DNA of 64,000 nt. Origin: CAWAPS01 sp963783945 (GTDB taxonomy: Bacteria > Actinomycetota > Acidimicrobiia > Acidimicrobiales > Palsa-688). Position numbers and translations under genes: made by a program. Positions within the stretch are counted from its first letter, which is position 1, and each line of letters starts with the position of its first letter. The notes under the pieces were generated by a model. The model had not been told where the DNA came from, made no database searches, and saw only the letters and a list, made by a program, of their open reading frames with translations. The DNA is taken from positions 186,001 to 250,000 of the forward strand of contig CAWAPS010000007.1 in the NCBI GenBank assembly GCA_963783945.1. Direction: 5' to 3'. Shown piece by piece: positions 10,828-20,880 of the stretch.

Positions 10828-12619
10828 CTAAGTCGGCCGGCGGACAAGGTAGTCTCCCATAAATAGGACGTCGATTTCGGAACGCGCAAATGTCTTGAGC
10901 GCATCATCGGGAGTCGCCACCAGAGGCTCCTGGTCGTTGAATGACGTGTTCAGAACGAGCGGCACACCGGTGAGTTTCTCGAATTGACTGATCAGCGAAT
11001 GGAACAGCCGGTTCTGTTTCGCGTCTATCAATTGCACACGGCACGTCTCGTCGCGATGCAGCACGGCGGGTATGCGGTCACGCTGCTCCAGGTGGACCGG
11101 ATAGGTCAGATTCATGAAATTGCGGCACAAAGCAGCGCCCGGCCGCTGACTTGGCATCTTGAACCAGCATTCGGCCTCTTCGGCGAGCACCGACGCGCCG
11201 AACGGCCGGAATTCCTCGCGGTGTTTGATTCTGCGGTTGAGCTCATCTCGAATCGACGCCCAGCGCGGATCGGCCAGGAGGCAGCGGTTGCCTAGAGCTC
11301 TCGGACCGAATTCCATCCGACCTTGAAACCACCCAACCAGCAACCCCTCGCCAATCAAGGCTGCCGCTACGCACGCGGGATCGACGACCTTCTGAACGGG
11401 ACAGCCCCACCGCACAAGGGCCGATTCGATCTCGGCAGCCCGATACTCCGGACCGAGGAACGGAGTGTGCACCTCTGGCTGGTAGGTTCGGATCTCTCGA
11501 GCGGTCACGTCTTCTTCATAGCGCAACGTCGAGTGCCGCTCCGATCGCGGTCCCGGCATCGTGAGCAGCACACGGCACGAACAGCGATCGAAAAGGGCCC
11601 TCACGCTCGAGCCGGGCGTTCGAGACGCAGTTGAGCGCCAATCCTCCCGCGAAAACGAGATTGCGTTCCTCGGTGGCACGTGACAAGCCGCTTGTGCCAG
11701 CGCAAGCACCGCCTGCTCGGTTCGGCGTTGCAAGGCCGCGGCGACGTCGGCAAACCGAGCGAGCGTGGGTGATTCGCCCGGGCTGCGCCTGGGTCCGAAG
11801 AGTGCCTCGAGCCCCGACACGTCATCGGCTCGCAGCCGTGCAATTTCCGGGTCGATGCGGAAAGGCGGCGCGTCTTTCCCGATCACGCCCCCTCGTTTAT
11901 CCAGAATCGGAAAGAGAAGATCAAGCTCCGCTGCGAACCGCGTCTGGTCTCCATAGGCGGCCAGCCCCATGACCTTGCAGGCGTCGAACTCGGTGAAGCC
12001 GAGATACACGGCCACCCGTTCCCAGAGCATTCCGATCGAGTGCGGATACGGAATCTCTTCGAGCAGCTCCAGTCCCTTGTCCGTGCCTCGGCCGAGCCAC
12101 GCCGTCGCGGCTTCGCCGATGCCATCGATCACCAGAATGGCGGCCGACGGAAACAGCGATGCATAGAATGCGCTCGCCGCGTGCGCGCGGTGGTGAGGAA
12201 CGAAGTGAAATCGATCCACGACGGCCGGATCGTTCGCCTCGCGTGCGAGCAGGCGCGGGATTCCCAGCACTCGTGAGTTAAACTCCGATTCGCCGTGCGA
12301 CGTGCCGAACCCGGCTCTGTCGTCTAGCGGGTAGGGATCAAGCCCAACCATAGCGAGCCGGCGGCCCGGAGCAAGCGAATAAGCGATGGCGTCGAGCCGA
12401 GAAAGCCTCGATTCGGGAACGAATTTGAGGCATTCACGAATCGCATTCCACGGAAGCTCATCAGGGTTCGTCACTCGCGCATGCTTCGCGTGCTTGATCC
12501 GGGTGAAGCGCTCTTCCTCGACAGCGAAGACGACCTGATCGCCGCGCACGAGCGGCTGCCGAGCTCTCGTGATAGGCGCAGTTGATTCCCAGCACGAACC
12601 GTTTCTCTGCGAGAGCCAT
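10828..12619 (-). CDS. NodU/CmcH-family carbamoyltransferase; three frameshifts
   Basis: The N-terminus (VLGINCAYHESSAA, then VVFAVEEERFTRIKHAKHA) and HHRAHAASAFYAS, VIDGIGE and KVMGLAAYGD are the O-carbamoyltransferase signature of the NodU/CmcH/HypF fold. GRMEFGPRALGNRCLLADPR and PLVLNTSFNDQEPLV mark the C-terminal domain. The conserved block FAGGLALNCVSNARL lies out of frame between about 11690 and 11530 and the original frame then resumes, a compensated pair. Another shift occurs right after the start (near 12565). The family transfers a carbamoyl group from carbamoyl phosphate to a hydroxyl, often on a sugar or natural product. The substrate here is unknown. Confidence 0.85.
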
Positions 12620-12644
12620 CGAGCGCCCTCGAGGTGACCTCGTA

Positions 12645-13555
12645 TCAAAGGAATTGAATCTCGTCCTGCGCGCCGTCGCGGCGAAGCCTGCTCCACCTGG
12701 GCTCCTCCGCCAACCTCGCGTGAGAGGATGTTCGGCACCGTCAAGTCGAACGATTCGCCGCCGGTGGCGAACCCCAGGTCGTTGATCGTCTGCTCGGTGC
12801 GGACCAAGCCCTGCGTGATCTGCTCGACCTGCCCGGTGATGGCCTCGGCATCGCTGCGGTTGATCGCCAGCTCGGTGATCGACTGGATCTTTGTCTCGAG
12901 ATTCTCGATCTCGGCCTGAAGCAAGTCGTAGTTCTCGCGAGCCTTTTCCAGATTGGCGAGCCGTGACTTGCCGGTCTCCAGGTTGCCTTGGAGAGACTGC
13001 CTGATCCGCGTGCGATTGGCGGATTCGGGTTCCTTGTCCAGCCGGTGAATCCGTTCCTCGAGGCGTTTGATCTCTGATTGAATCTCCTGCATGCTGGTGC
13101 TCTGGAAAAACCGCTCGAGCATGTGCTGCGTGTAAAGTGTGCGGAGGTAGATCCAGAGTAGACGGTCTAAATCGGCGAGCTGAAGCTCGTCGAGTGACCG
13201 CAAGGGCGCCTCACCGTCGGCGCGCGCAACTGCTCGGCGATCTGGCGCACGGAAAGGCAGCGTTCCTTCAAAGCCTGAAATCGGCGAAGCTGCGCGGGAG
13301 GCAGCGCTCGCATCAAGCGAACGACCGCCTCGGCATTGGCCTTGCGCGGGTCGCCTTGTGCTCCTGGGCATCGACGTGCCTCTGGAAGCGAGGGTGTGTG
13401 CCGAGGAACCCCAGGTAGGCGGTCTCAGCCGCCAGCACCACAGGCGCGAAAACGTCTGGGTGCCCGGAAAGGAAGGCGAAGCCCATGCCGCCTGCGAACG
13501 CGAGCAAGTTCCAGTGAAAGAGGAATGCCTTCTTGATGTATTTGCCCAGGCCCAC
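12645..13555 (-). CDS. Conserved membrane-associated coiled-coil protein of unknown function; frameshifted
   Basis: It begins MGLGKYIKKAFLFHWNLLAF with a hydrophobic N-terminal segment (LAFAGGMGFAFLSG, VFAPVVLAAETAYLGFL), followed by a helical region (RLMRALPPAQLRRFQALKER) and a coiled coil (QEIQSEIKRLEERIHRLDKE to EIENLETKIQSITELAI). Three frame changes (about 13345, 13215 and 12690) separate these pieces; the stop after DEIQFL at 12645 is inferred. It lies just upstream of the carbamoyltransferase and downstream of the ABC transporter on the same strand. I do not recognise a named family. Confidence 0.65.
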
Positions 13556-13594
13556 TGCTCTGCTGGTCCTCCCGAAATTGGTCGGCCCCGTTAT

Positions 13595-14515
13595 TCAGGT
13601 GCCGGCCCGGCGACTTTCTTCGAGCTGGCTGATCAGGTCACGCAGATAATATACCGTCTGCTGAAAGCGTTCCTCTCGTTGCATTTCCTTGGACGGCCGG
13701 TCCGAAGGGTCGATCGTCAGCTCGTGAAGGATCGTTCCGGGCGAGTTGGATACGACATAAATACGGTCTCCCAGGAACACGGCCTCCTCGATCGAATGCG
13801 TGACGAAGAAGACGGTTGCCTGAGTCGTGCGCCAGAGCTCGAGCACCAGGTCCTGCATCGCCATGCGAGTCATCGGGTCGAGCGCTCCGAACGGCTCGTC
13901 CATCAGAATGATTCGCGGGTGCAGGATCAAGGTGCGAGCGATCGCAACCCGTTGCCGCATGCCGCCGGAGAGCTCGTGCGGGTATTTGTTTTCATCTGTG
14001 GCCACATCGAGGCCGACACGAGTAATCCAGCGCCGGGCGTGGTCGTAGCGCTCCCGTCGCGGCACGCCCTGGCATTCCAGGCCAAATGCCACGTTATCGA
14101 GGACAGTGCGATGGTCAAAGCTGGTGTAGTCCTGGAAAACCATGCCGCGGTCGGCGCCGGGGCCGAGGACACGTTCCCCCATCACGAGCACATCGCCCAT
14201 TGTTGGCGGATGCTGGGGGCGCAGCCCGGCGATGAGCCGCAGGATCGTGCTCTTGCCGCTGCCGCTGGGGCCGAGCACGCAGATGAACTCGCCCTTGCCG
14301 ACGAGGTCTTCAACAACGAACGTGACGTTGTGAATCGCGGTGAACTCGTTCGATTTGCCGGCGTTGAACGTCTTGGTCACGTCGCGAAACTCGACGACGT
14401 GCGGCTGCCGCACCTCGCCCGGCTGGCGCACGCCGGCGAGCACCCGGCCGATGCCGACGGCCTGCCCGCCTGGTGCGGTCACGACCGCTCCCGGTTTTGG
14501 ATCAGCATCACTCAT
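13595..14515 (-). CDS. ABC transporter ATP-binding protein, NitT/TauT (SsuB/TauB) type
   Basis: An intact ~306-residue nucleotide-binding subunit: Walker A GPSGSGKST, Q-loop in MVFQDYTSFDHRTV, signature LSGGMRQRVAIARTL, Walker B ILMDEPFGALD and switch histidine in VFFVTHSIEEA. The ATG overlaps the permease stop by four bases (ATGA), so it is translated with the permease. The N-terminus is about 40 residues longer than usual. It powers import through the adjacent permease. NitT/TauT systems carry nitrate, sulfonates or related small solutes; the substrate is not determined by this subunit. Confidence 0.9.
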   Translation of the reverse strand: MSDADPKPGAVVTAPGGQAVGIGRVLAGVRQPGEVRQPHVVEFRDVTKTFNAGKSNEFTAIHNVTFVVEDLVGKGEFICVLGPSGSGKSTILRLIAGLRPQHPPTMGDVLVMGERVLGPGADRGMVFQDYTSFDHRTVLDNVAFGLECQGVPRRERYDHARRWITRVGLDVATDENKYPHELSGGMRQRVAIARTLILHPRIILMDEPFGALDPMTRMAMQDLVLELWRTTQATVFFVTHSIEEAVFLGDRIYVVSNSPGTILHELTIDPSDRPSKEMQREERFQQTVYYLRDLISQLEESRRAGT

Positions 14516-15477
14516 GGTGTCTTGCCATCGGCTGGAGCAGTGGCCGGGACGGGTGTCTCGTCCGCTTTCCGCCAGAGCTGCCCCGTGACTGCTCTCCACG
14601 TCATCAATCGCAGGTCTTCCCAGGCGTGAAGCACGCCGCGAAGCAACCGGTCGAGAAGGCCCATGCCGCCGTATCGGTATGGAAATAGCTCGGCCTGCAC
14701 GAAAAAGAAGAACCGGTCGATGCAGAGCGCGACAATCGGAATGATCAGCAAGATGAGCAGGACGTGCTCTTTTTTTCCTAGCCGCTGTGAGGTGTTGATC
14801 AAATCGCCCAGCCCGCCGGCTTCCGAGCCGAACTTCACCACCTCGGCGAGCATGATGTAGCCAAACGCCAGGCCGAAGAGCAGCCTCAGGGAGTTGAACA
14901 CGCTGGGAAGCGCCAGGGGCAAGAGCACCTTGCCGATGGTCTGCCACGTGCCGGCGCCCAGCGTGTAAGCCGTGTCGATGTACTGACCGCCGATCTCCTC
15001 GATGGCACGGGTGGTGTCCCACACCACGAATGCGACGCAGGCGATGAAGATGAACATCACCTTTTGCATCTCGCCGATATCGAAGAGTGAGAACGTCAGC
15101 GGAATCAGCGCCGCGACCGGGATGTTGCGACCGAACAAAATCACGGGCATGAAAAAAGTTTGCACCCGATCGAAGCAGCCGCAGAGCACCCCCAGCGGCA
15201 CGCCGACCAGCGTGGCCAGGCCGAACCCCAGAGACAGCCGCCGCAGGGTGATCAGCAGGTTGCGCGTGAGCGCTCGATCAAACCACAGACTCGGAAAGCT
15301 GGCGAAGGTCTCCTTCGGGCTCGGCAGCCCTTTCGAAGGCGAAATGATCCGCTCTTCGACCGGTCCGGAGGTCACAAACCACCAGACGGCCAGGCAGGTG
15401 CCCACGCCCAGAATGCCCATGAGCACTGCCTGCCAGGTCGGTATAGGCCGCCGCAAGGCAAAACGCAGATCCTTCAT
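14512..15477 (-). CDS. ABC transporter permease, NitT/TauT type
   Basis: An intact inner-membrane permease of about 321 residues with an N-terminal membrane helix (WQAVLMGILGVGTCLAVWWF), a BPD_transp_1 core and the EAA-like loop region (DTAYTLGAGTWQTIGKVLLP followed by LPSVFNSLRLLFGLAFG). Its ATG at 15477 overlaps the stop of the solute-binding gene, and its own stop overlaps the ATPase start, giving a tight three-gene transporter operon. The C-terminal tail after LRGVLHAWEDLRL is longer than usual and hydrophilic. Confidence 0.9.
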   Translation of the reverse strand: MKDLRFALRRPIPTWQAVLMGILGVGTCLAVWWFVTSGPVEERIISPSKGLPSPKETFASFPSLWFDRALTRNLLITLRRLSLGFGLATLVGVPLGVLCGCFDRVQTFFMPVILFGRNIPVAALIPLTFSLFDIGEMQKVMFIFIACVAFVVWDTTRAIEEIGGQYIDTAYTLGAGTWQTIGKVLLPLALPSVFNSLRLLFGLAFGYIMLAEVVKFGSEAGGLGDLINTSQRLGKKEHVLLILLIIPIVALCIDRFFFFVQAELFPYRYGGMGLLDRLLRGVLHAWEDLRLMTWRAVTGQLWRKADETPVPATAPADGKTP

Positions 15478-17227
15478 CAGTTTGCCTTCTCGGCCGTGAG
15501 CACCTTGATCTCGACGCGTCGATTCTTGGTCTGGTTGAGCGGGTCGACCGGCTTGTCCCACCCCAGGCCGTCGACGTTGAATCGATTGGGGTCGAGCTCG
15601 CTGTACTTGCTGATCAGGGCTTCCTTGATGGCGTTGGCACGCTTGAGGGAAAGGTCCTTGACGGCCTCGACCGGCACCTGGCCCTTCATCGAGGCGTCGG
15701 TATGGCCTTCGATGATGATTCCGCGGTGCCGAACTGCCCGGCCAGTTGTGCGATCTCCTTGAGAACGTTCTCGACATTAGGGTCATAGCGTTCCTCGACC
15801 TTCTTGCCGTTGACCGTGCGTTCGATGGTTGACATCGGATCAAAGCTGTTGGGGAAGAAGTGGATGACGACCGTGTTCGTCAGAATCTCTTCTCCCTCGG
15901 TGCGAACCGATTGGACGTCTTTGGGAGCGACCCTCGATTCGTACTCGACCTTCGACTTGGCGTACTTCTCCTCTTGCCCCAGCTTTTGAATGACGGAGTA
16001 ATCCATCACCTGGTCGAACGGCACGGGCCGGTGCGAGATCGAGCCGATCCGGCGATAAAGCATGTACGCGCGTTCCCAGATGACCTGGAAGTTCGTCGGA
16101 TTGTTCTGGTTGATGAAGAACTGGAAGTTCTCGGCCCAGTTGGTGCTGTGGGCGTCGCCCAGCATGCCGAGCGCATCGGCCTCCGGAATGGTATAGCCGG
16201 CAGCCATGAGCTTGGAGACCTTTTGCTTGTTGGGCTGCTCCTTGAGCTGCTCCATCGCGTCGAAGATTCCGCGAACCAGGCCCTCGATGATCGGCCCGTG
16301 ATCGCGGGCGAAATCGGCGCGGGCGAACCAGACGTCGGCGATCAGCCGGTTGGCAGTCTGGGTGGTCACCAGCATGCGGTTTCCCTTGATCTTCGCCAGG
16401 TTGTAAATGTCCGGCGCCCACGACACGCACGCCGAAATGTCTTTTTGCCCATTGAACGCCGCGGCGGCCGCGAAAGCGTCCACCGTGTAAGTCATGTCTA
16501 CTTCGGGCGGTTGCACTCCGCCTGAAACCAGCATATTGAGCGCAAAGTAATGCGAGGGCGAATTCTGTGCCAGCACCATCTTCTTGCCGCGCAGGTCGGC
16601 TACGGTCTTGATATTCTCGCGCACGACGATGCCGTCGCCGCCGTTTGAGAAATCGACCTGCTGATAGATGCGCGGCATGATCCGGCTGTCGGTCGGGTTG
16701 CCTTCGGCGTCGACGAATCCCTGAAGGAAGAGTGGCACCATATCCAGCGTGGCCCAGCCGATATGCACGCTGCCGGCGGCGTACGCGTCGCGCATCGCAA
16801 CTGGCTGGTCAATCAAAACCAGATCGACCTTGAACTTCTCTCCGCCCGGCGCCGTCCATTCTTTTCCGGCCTTGAACCCGTCATTCGCAAACACGATCGG
16901 TGCCCAGCCTGCCCATATGTTCAGAGCGAATCGCACGGTGTTGTTGACGAGCGGCTTGTATGCGGCGGTTCCTTTGACCGGCGGCAGCTTCTCGGCCGGC
17001 CTGAAGGTGTATTCCTTGACGGTGGTCGGGCTCGACGTATCCTGGCTCGACTCGGCCGGTTGGGCGATTTCCTTGGGATCGATCTTCGCTTGCCCGGCAC
17101 CGCCGCCAGGCGGGGCAGCCGGCGGGGGAGCGATCACATCCCGGCCGCGATAAACTGCAAAGCCAATCAGCGCAGCGACTACGAGCCCGACTGCAATATA
17201 GAAACCGCTTTTAGGTTGTTCGGCCAT
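15477..17227 (-). CDS. Membrane-anchored NMT1/SsuA-like solute-binding protein fused to an OmpA-family domain; frameshifted near 15710
   Basis: Residues ~8-25 form a membrane anchor (FYIAVGLVVAALIGFAVY), followed by a Pro/Ala-rich linker and a periplasmic binding protein of the NMT1/SsuA type (ALNIWAGWAPIVFAN, MVLAQNSPSHYFALNMLV). After ~480 residues a single frameshift leads into an OmpA C-terminal domain: GIIIEGHTD, LSLKRANAIKEAL and NQTKNRRVEIKV are the peptidoglycan-binding signature. The stop overlaps the permease ATG. The architecture suggests a binding protein tethered to the inner membrane and also bound to the wall. The fusion depends on repairing one base, but the two halves are contiguous and no start or stop intervenes. 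Confidence 0.8.
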
Positions 17228-17527
17228 CTTTCGGAACTCCGTCGATCGGGGTAGCGGAGAGGTTCTATCTTCTCTCGAGTTGGTCCAGAAGGGTTTTCCT
17301 CTACGACAGAGTACTGCCCGTCCCCCTTCCGTTCAATGAACCGCCCCCAAGTGAATCGCCACGGAAAGTTGTTTATTGTTTCGATTCGACTCGCCGGAAT
17401 TGACGGCGAAGATGGTTGAAGTCCGCCCGCTCCGCTTATATTCTCGTCTTGGCAGCGCAAGAGCGGGTGGCCACCAGGTGCCGCCAGGTTGTCGCAAGCC
17501 GAGCTCGCACCAGGACGTGATAAGCAT
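17228..17527. other. Divergent intergenic region between transporter operon and oxidase cluster
   Basis: About 300 bases separate the two outward-facing operons, so promoters for both must lie here. I see no convincing dyad, riboswitch or small gene in it. Confidence 0.4.
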
Positions 17528-18541
17528 ATGATCATACTCATCCTCTTTGCCAGTCGAGCCGGCGCGGCCGCGAATCTATCGATCTTCGATCCGAGCTCGC
17601 CCGCCGCGCATGCGATCCGCTCGCTCTTCATCCTGGTGCTGGCGATTTGCGGCGTGATTCTGCTTATCGTCGAAGGTGTGCTCATCTACAGCATCGTGCG
17701 CTTCCGGCTGCGCAGCAAAACAACAGCCGAGCCGCCCCAGGTGTATGGCAGCATGCCGATCGAGATCGCCTGGACGGCGGCGCCGGCACTGACCGCCTTC
17801 GTGCTCGCGCTCATCCTCACCCGCACCGAGTTCCTGGTGCGCGTCGACCCCCAATCGCCGCCCGCGGGCGCGAAGCCGCTGTACGTCACGGTGATCGGCC
17901 ATCAATGGTGGTGGGAATATGTCTACGAAAAATATGACGATCAGAAGCTGGGCTTCATCACTGCGAACGAACTCCACGTGCCGGCAAGCGATGACAAGAC
18001 ACCGCGGCCAGTTTACTTGACGCTTCAGTCGGCCGATGTCTGCCACAGCTTCTGGGTGCCGCGCTTGGCCGGCAAGACCGATCTGATCCCGGGCAAGACC
18101 AATCAGATGTGGTTCCAGACCAATGCGACCGGCGTTTTCCTCGGCCAGTGCGCCGAGTACTGCGGCACCCAGCATGCCAACATGCTGCTGCGGGTCAACG
18201 TCGAACCCGAGGCCGATTTCAAAGCGTGGCTCTTGAACCAGCAACGGCCGGCTGTCGAAGATCCCGCGGTGCGTGAGGCGCGAGCGGAGTTCCTCTCGCA
18301 GTCATGCGTGAACTGCCACCGAGTGAGGGGCACCACGGCCCGCGGAACCTACGCCCCGGATCTGACCCACTTGATGAGCCGGCAGACCATCGCCGCCGGG
18401 ATGACCGGCAATACACCCGAGAAGCTGCGCAAATGGATGAATGATCCCCAACGGATCAAGGATGGCTGCCTCATGCCTCGATTTGGTTTGAACCGAAGAA
18501 GCGTGGATCTTCTCGTGGACTACTTGACGACTCTAGAATAA
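17528..18541 (+). CDS. ctaC: Cytochrome c oxidase subunit II with C-terminal cytochrome c domain (caa3 type)
   Basis: Two N-terminal membrane helices (AIRSLFILVLAICGVILLIV, and the TAAPALTAFVLALILT stretch) precede the cupredoxin domain. CuA ligands are visible in CHSFWVPRLAGK and GQCAEYCGTQHANM, and the electron-entry aromatic patch in GHQWWWEYVYEK. A class I cytochrome c domain follows with CVNCH and a Met ligand in CLMPRFG. It starts at the ATG giving MIILILFASRAG; a longer in-frame extension lacks sense. It is the first gene of the respiratory cluster, 37 bases ahead of subunit I, and delivers electrons from cytochrome c to the binuclear centre. Confidence 0.95.
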   Translation: MIILILFASRAGAAANLSIFDPSSPAAHAIRSLFILVLAICGVILLIVEGVLIYSIVRFRLRSKTTAEPPQVYGSMPIEIAWTAAPALTAFVLALILTRTEFLVRVDPQSPPAGAKPLYVTVIGHQWWWEYVYEKYDDQKLGFITANELHVPASDDKTPRPVYLTLQSADVCHSFWVPRLAGKTDLIPGKTNQMWFQTNATGVFLGQCAEYCGTQHANMLLRVNVEPEADFKAWLLNQQRPAVEDPAVREARAEFLSQSCVNCHRVRGTTARGTYAPDLTHLMSRQTIAAGMTGNTPEKLRKWMNDPQRIKDGCLMPRFGLNRRSVDLLVDYLTTLE

Positions 18542-18578
18542 AACGGATCGACCGGTCTGCGACCAGAAGCTGCGCAAG

Positions 18579-20222
18579 ATGACGATTGCTGAGCAGGAAC
18601 CCGCACTATCGCGCCCGCCCTGGACCGGGGTGCTGCACGACTGGGTCACCACCGTCGATCACAAGAAGATCGGCATCATGTACATCCTGGTGTCGATCGT
18701 GTTCCTGCTGGTGGGCGGGGCCGAAGCGCTCTTGATGCGGATGCAGCTTCTGTGGCCCGGGGCGAAGGTGATCTCGGCCGATCTGTTCAATCAGATGATG
18801 ACGATGCATGGCACGACGATGATCTTTTTCGTCGCCATGCCGATCCTGGCCGGCGTGGCCAACTTCATCGTGCCGCTTCAAGTCGGTGCCCGCGACATGG
18901 CATTTCCGCGGCTCAATGCGTTCGGCTTGTGGGTCACGGTCTTCGGCGGGGTGCTGGCGTACCTCAGTTTTGCCACCGGCGGAGCGCCGGCCATCGGCTG
19001 GTTCGCCTATGCACCGCTCACGGAGCGCACCTTCGCACGCTCCGCGGCAACCGACTTCTGGATCCTCGGCCTCCTGGTCAGCGGCATCGGCAGCGTCTCG
19101 GGAGCCATCAACCTGGTCGCCACGGTGCTTTCGCTTCGGTGCCCCGGAATGACAATGCGCAAGATTCCCCTCTACACCTGGATGGCGTTCTGGGCCAACA
19201 TCGAGATCCTCTTCGCGCTGCCACCGCTGACTGCGGCGCTCGTCATGCTCTGGTTCGATCGTAATCTGGGCGCCCACTTCTTCGACGCTCAGGGCGGCGG
19301 TTCGCCTTACCTCTGGCAGCACCTGTTCTGGTTTTTCGGTCACCCGGAGGTCTACATTCTCGTCTTGCCGGCCTTCGGGATGGTCTCGGACGTGATCCCG
19401 GTTTTCTCGCGCAAGGTGATCTTCGGATATGAATTCGTGGCGGCTTCGACCGTGGCCATCGCCCTGCTGAGCTTCGGGGTCTGGGCGCACCACATGTTCG
19501 CCGTCGGGATGAGCCGGACCGTCGACGTCTATTTCGCCGCCGCAAGCCTGCTCATCGGAATACCAACGGGTGTAAAAATGTTCAATTGGCTCGCCACGGC
19601 CTATGGCGGGCGCATACGCATGGCCGCGCCGATGCTGTTCTGCTGCGGCTTCCTGTCGATGTTCGTGATCGCCGGTTTGACGGGCATCATCCTCGCCGTC
19701 GCGCCGATCAATTACCAGCTCACCGACAGCTACTTCGTGGTTGCGCATTTTCACTGGGTGATCGTGGGCGGCATTTTGATGGGCCTCTTTGCCGGACTTT
19801 ATTACTGGTATCCCAAGGCCACCGGCCGGATGTATTCCGAGCGGCTGGCGCAGTGGCAGTTCTGGCTGTTCTTGATCGGATTCATGCTCACCTTCGGGCC
19901 GATGCACATCTCCGGAATTCTGGGAATGCCGCGGCGGATTTTTACCTACCCGGCTGATCGCCCCTGGCAGCTCTGGAACGTGCTCTCGAGTGTGGGTGCT
20001 TTGATCCAGGCACCCAGCTTCGTGATCTTTGTCTGGAACATTCTGATCTCGCTCAAGAACGGCGCTCCTGCCGGTGATGATCCCTGGGATGCCTGGACGC
20101 TCGAATGGGCTTCGACTTCGCCGCCTCCGTCGTACAACTTCGAGCAGATCCCGACGGTGCGCAGCCGCCGCCCCCTCTGGGATCTGAAGCACCCGGATGA
20201 CCCGGACTGGCACTACGAATGA
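18579..20222 (+). CDS. ctaD: Cytochrome c oxidase subunit I
   Basis: An intact 547-residue haem-copper oxidase subunit with twelve predicted membrane helices. Markers are MMTMHGTTMIFFVAMP (haem a ligand region), FFGHPEVYILVLPAFG (CuB and cross-linked Tyr region), SFGVWAHHMFAVG (CuB histidines) and DSYFVVAHFHWVIVGG (haem histidines). The start MTIAEQEPALSRPPWTG fits the family. It forms the catalytic core with subunits II and III on either side. Confidence 0.97.
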   Translation: MTIAEQEPALSRPPWTGVLHDWVTTVDHKKIGIMYILVSIVFLLVGGAEALLMRMQLLWPGAKVISADLFNQMMTMHGTTMIFFVAMPILAGVANFIVPLQVGARDMAFPRLNAFGLWVTVFGGVLAYLSFATGGAPAIGWFAYAPLTERTFARSAATDFWILGLLVSGIGSVSGAINLVATVLSLRCPGMTMRKIPLYTWMAFWANIEILFALPPLTAALVMLWFDRNLGAHFFDAQGGGSPYLWQHLFWFFGHPEVYILVLPAFGMVSDVIPVFSRKVIFGYEFVAASTVAIALLSFGVWAHHMFAVGMSRTVDVYFAAASLLIGIPTGVKMFNWLATAYGGRIRMAAPMLFCCGFLSMFVIAGLTGIILAVAPINYQLTDSYFVVAHFHWVIVGGILMGLFAGLYYWYPKATGRMYSERLAQWQFWLFLIGFMLTFGPMHISGILGMPRRIFTYPADRPWQLWNVLSSVGALIQAPSFVIFVWNILISLKNGAPAGDDPWDAWTLEWASTSPPPSYNFEQIPTVRSRRPLWDLKHPDDPDWHYE

Positions 20223-20261
20223 TCGAATCGATTCTGGCACAGCACGCAAGAGGCTCAGTTC

Positions 20262-20868
20262 ATGTCTGACGCGTTCGAGGCTTCGTTATCGCATCATCAC
20301 TCGTCTGCTGCGCCTGGCGCCGGCGAAGTCAGGGATGATGGCGTTCTTGCTCAGCGAGGCTGCGTTTTTCGGCACGTTGATCATGGCCTACGTATATTTT
20401 CTCGGGCAGACCAGCACGGGAGATCCCACGCCCCGCCAGGTCTTTCATTTGCCCCTGGTCCTCGCCGCTTCGGCGTGTCTCTTCTCCAGCAGCGCCACGA
20501 TTCACCTCGCCGAAAAAGGGCTCCATCGTGGCCGGCAGCGTGCTTTTCTCACGTGGTGGGGTTTAACAATCGTGCTGGGTGCCCTCTTCCTCTGCGGCAC
20601 CTTCTGGGAATGGAGCGACCTGATCGGGAATCGGGGCTTGACCATCAGCCGCAACCTGTTCGGGACGACCTATTTTACTCTCGTGGGGTTCCACGCCTTG
20701 CACGTCACAGTTGGTCTCTCCGTGATGAGCATCGTCTTTGGCCTGGCGCTGAAGAACCAGATCACGGCCAGCAACCAGACCGGCGTGCAGGTGATCGCGT
20801 GGTACTGGCATTTCGTGGACGCTGTCTGGCTGGTGGTCTTCACCCTGGTGTATCTGATCGGGCGCTGA
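20262..20868 (+). CDS. ctaE: Cytochrome c oxidase subunit III; frameshifted near 20320
   Basis: It starts MSDAFEASLSHHHSSAAP; one extra base near 20320 (CCGGCGAAG, where one G fewer restores the frame) joins this to KSGMMAFLLSEAAFFGTLI and the remaining helices (YFTLVGFHALHVTVGLS, VQVIAWYWHFVDAVWLVVF). The last two motifs, with HxxH-like and WHFVD, are diagnostic of the subunit III family. It lies between subunit I and a cluster-specific membrane protein. The shift is very likely a sequence error because the rest is fully conserved. Confidence 0.88.
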
Positions 20869-20880
20869 GCTGGATATCAC

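Noticed and set aside
18606..20249. 547-codon open frame on the minus strand
   Set aside because: It mirrors the oxidase subunit I gene exactly; Arg/His/Glu-rich composition is typical of an antisense shadow in high-GC DNA.
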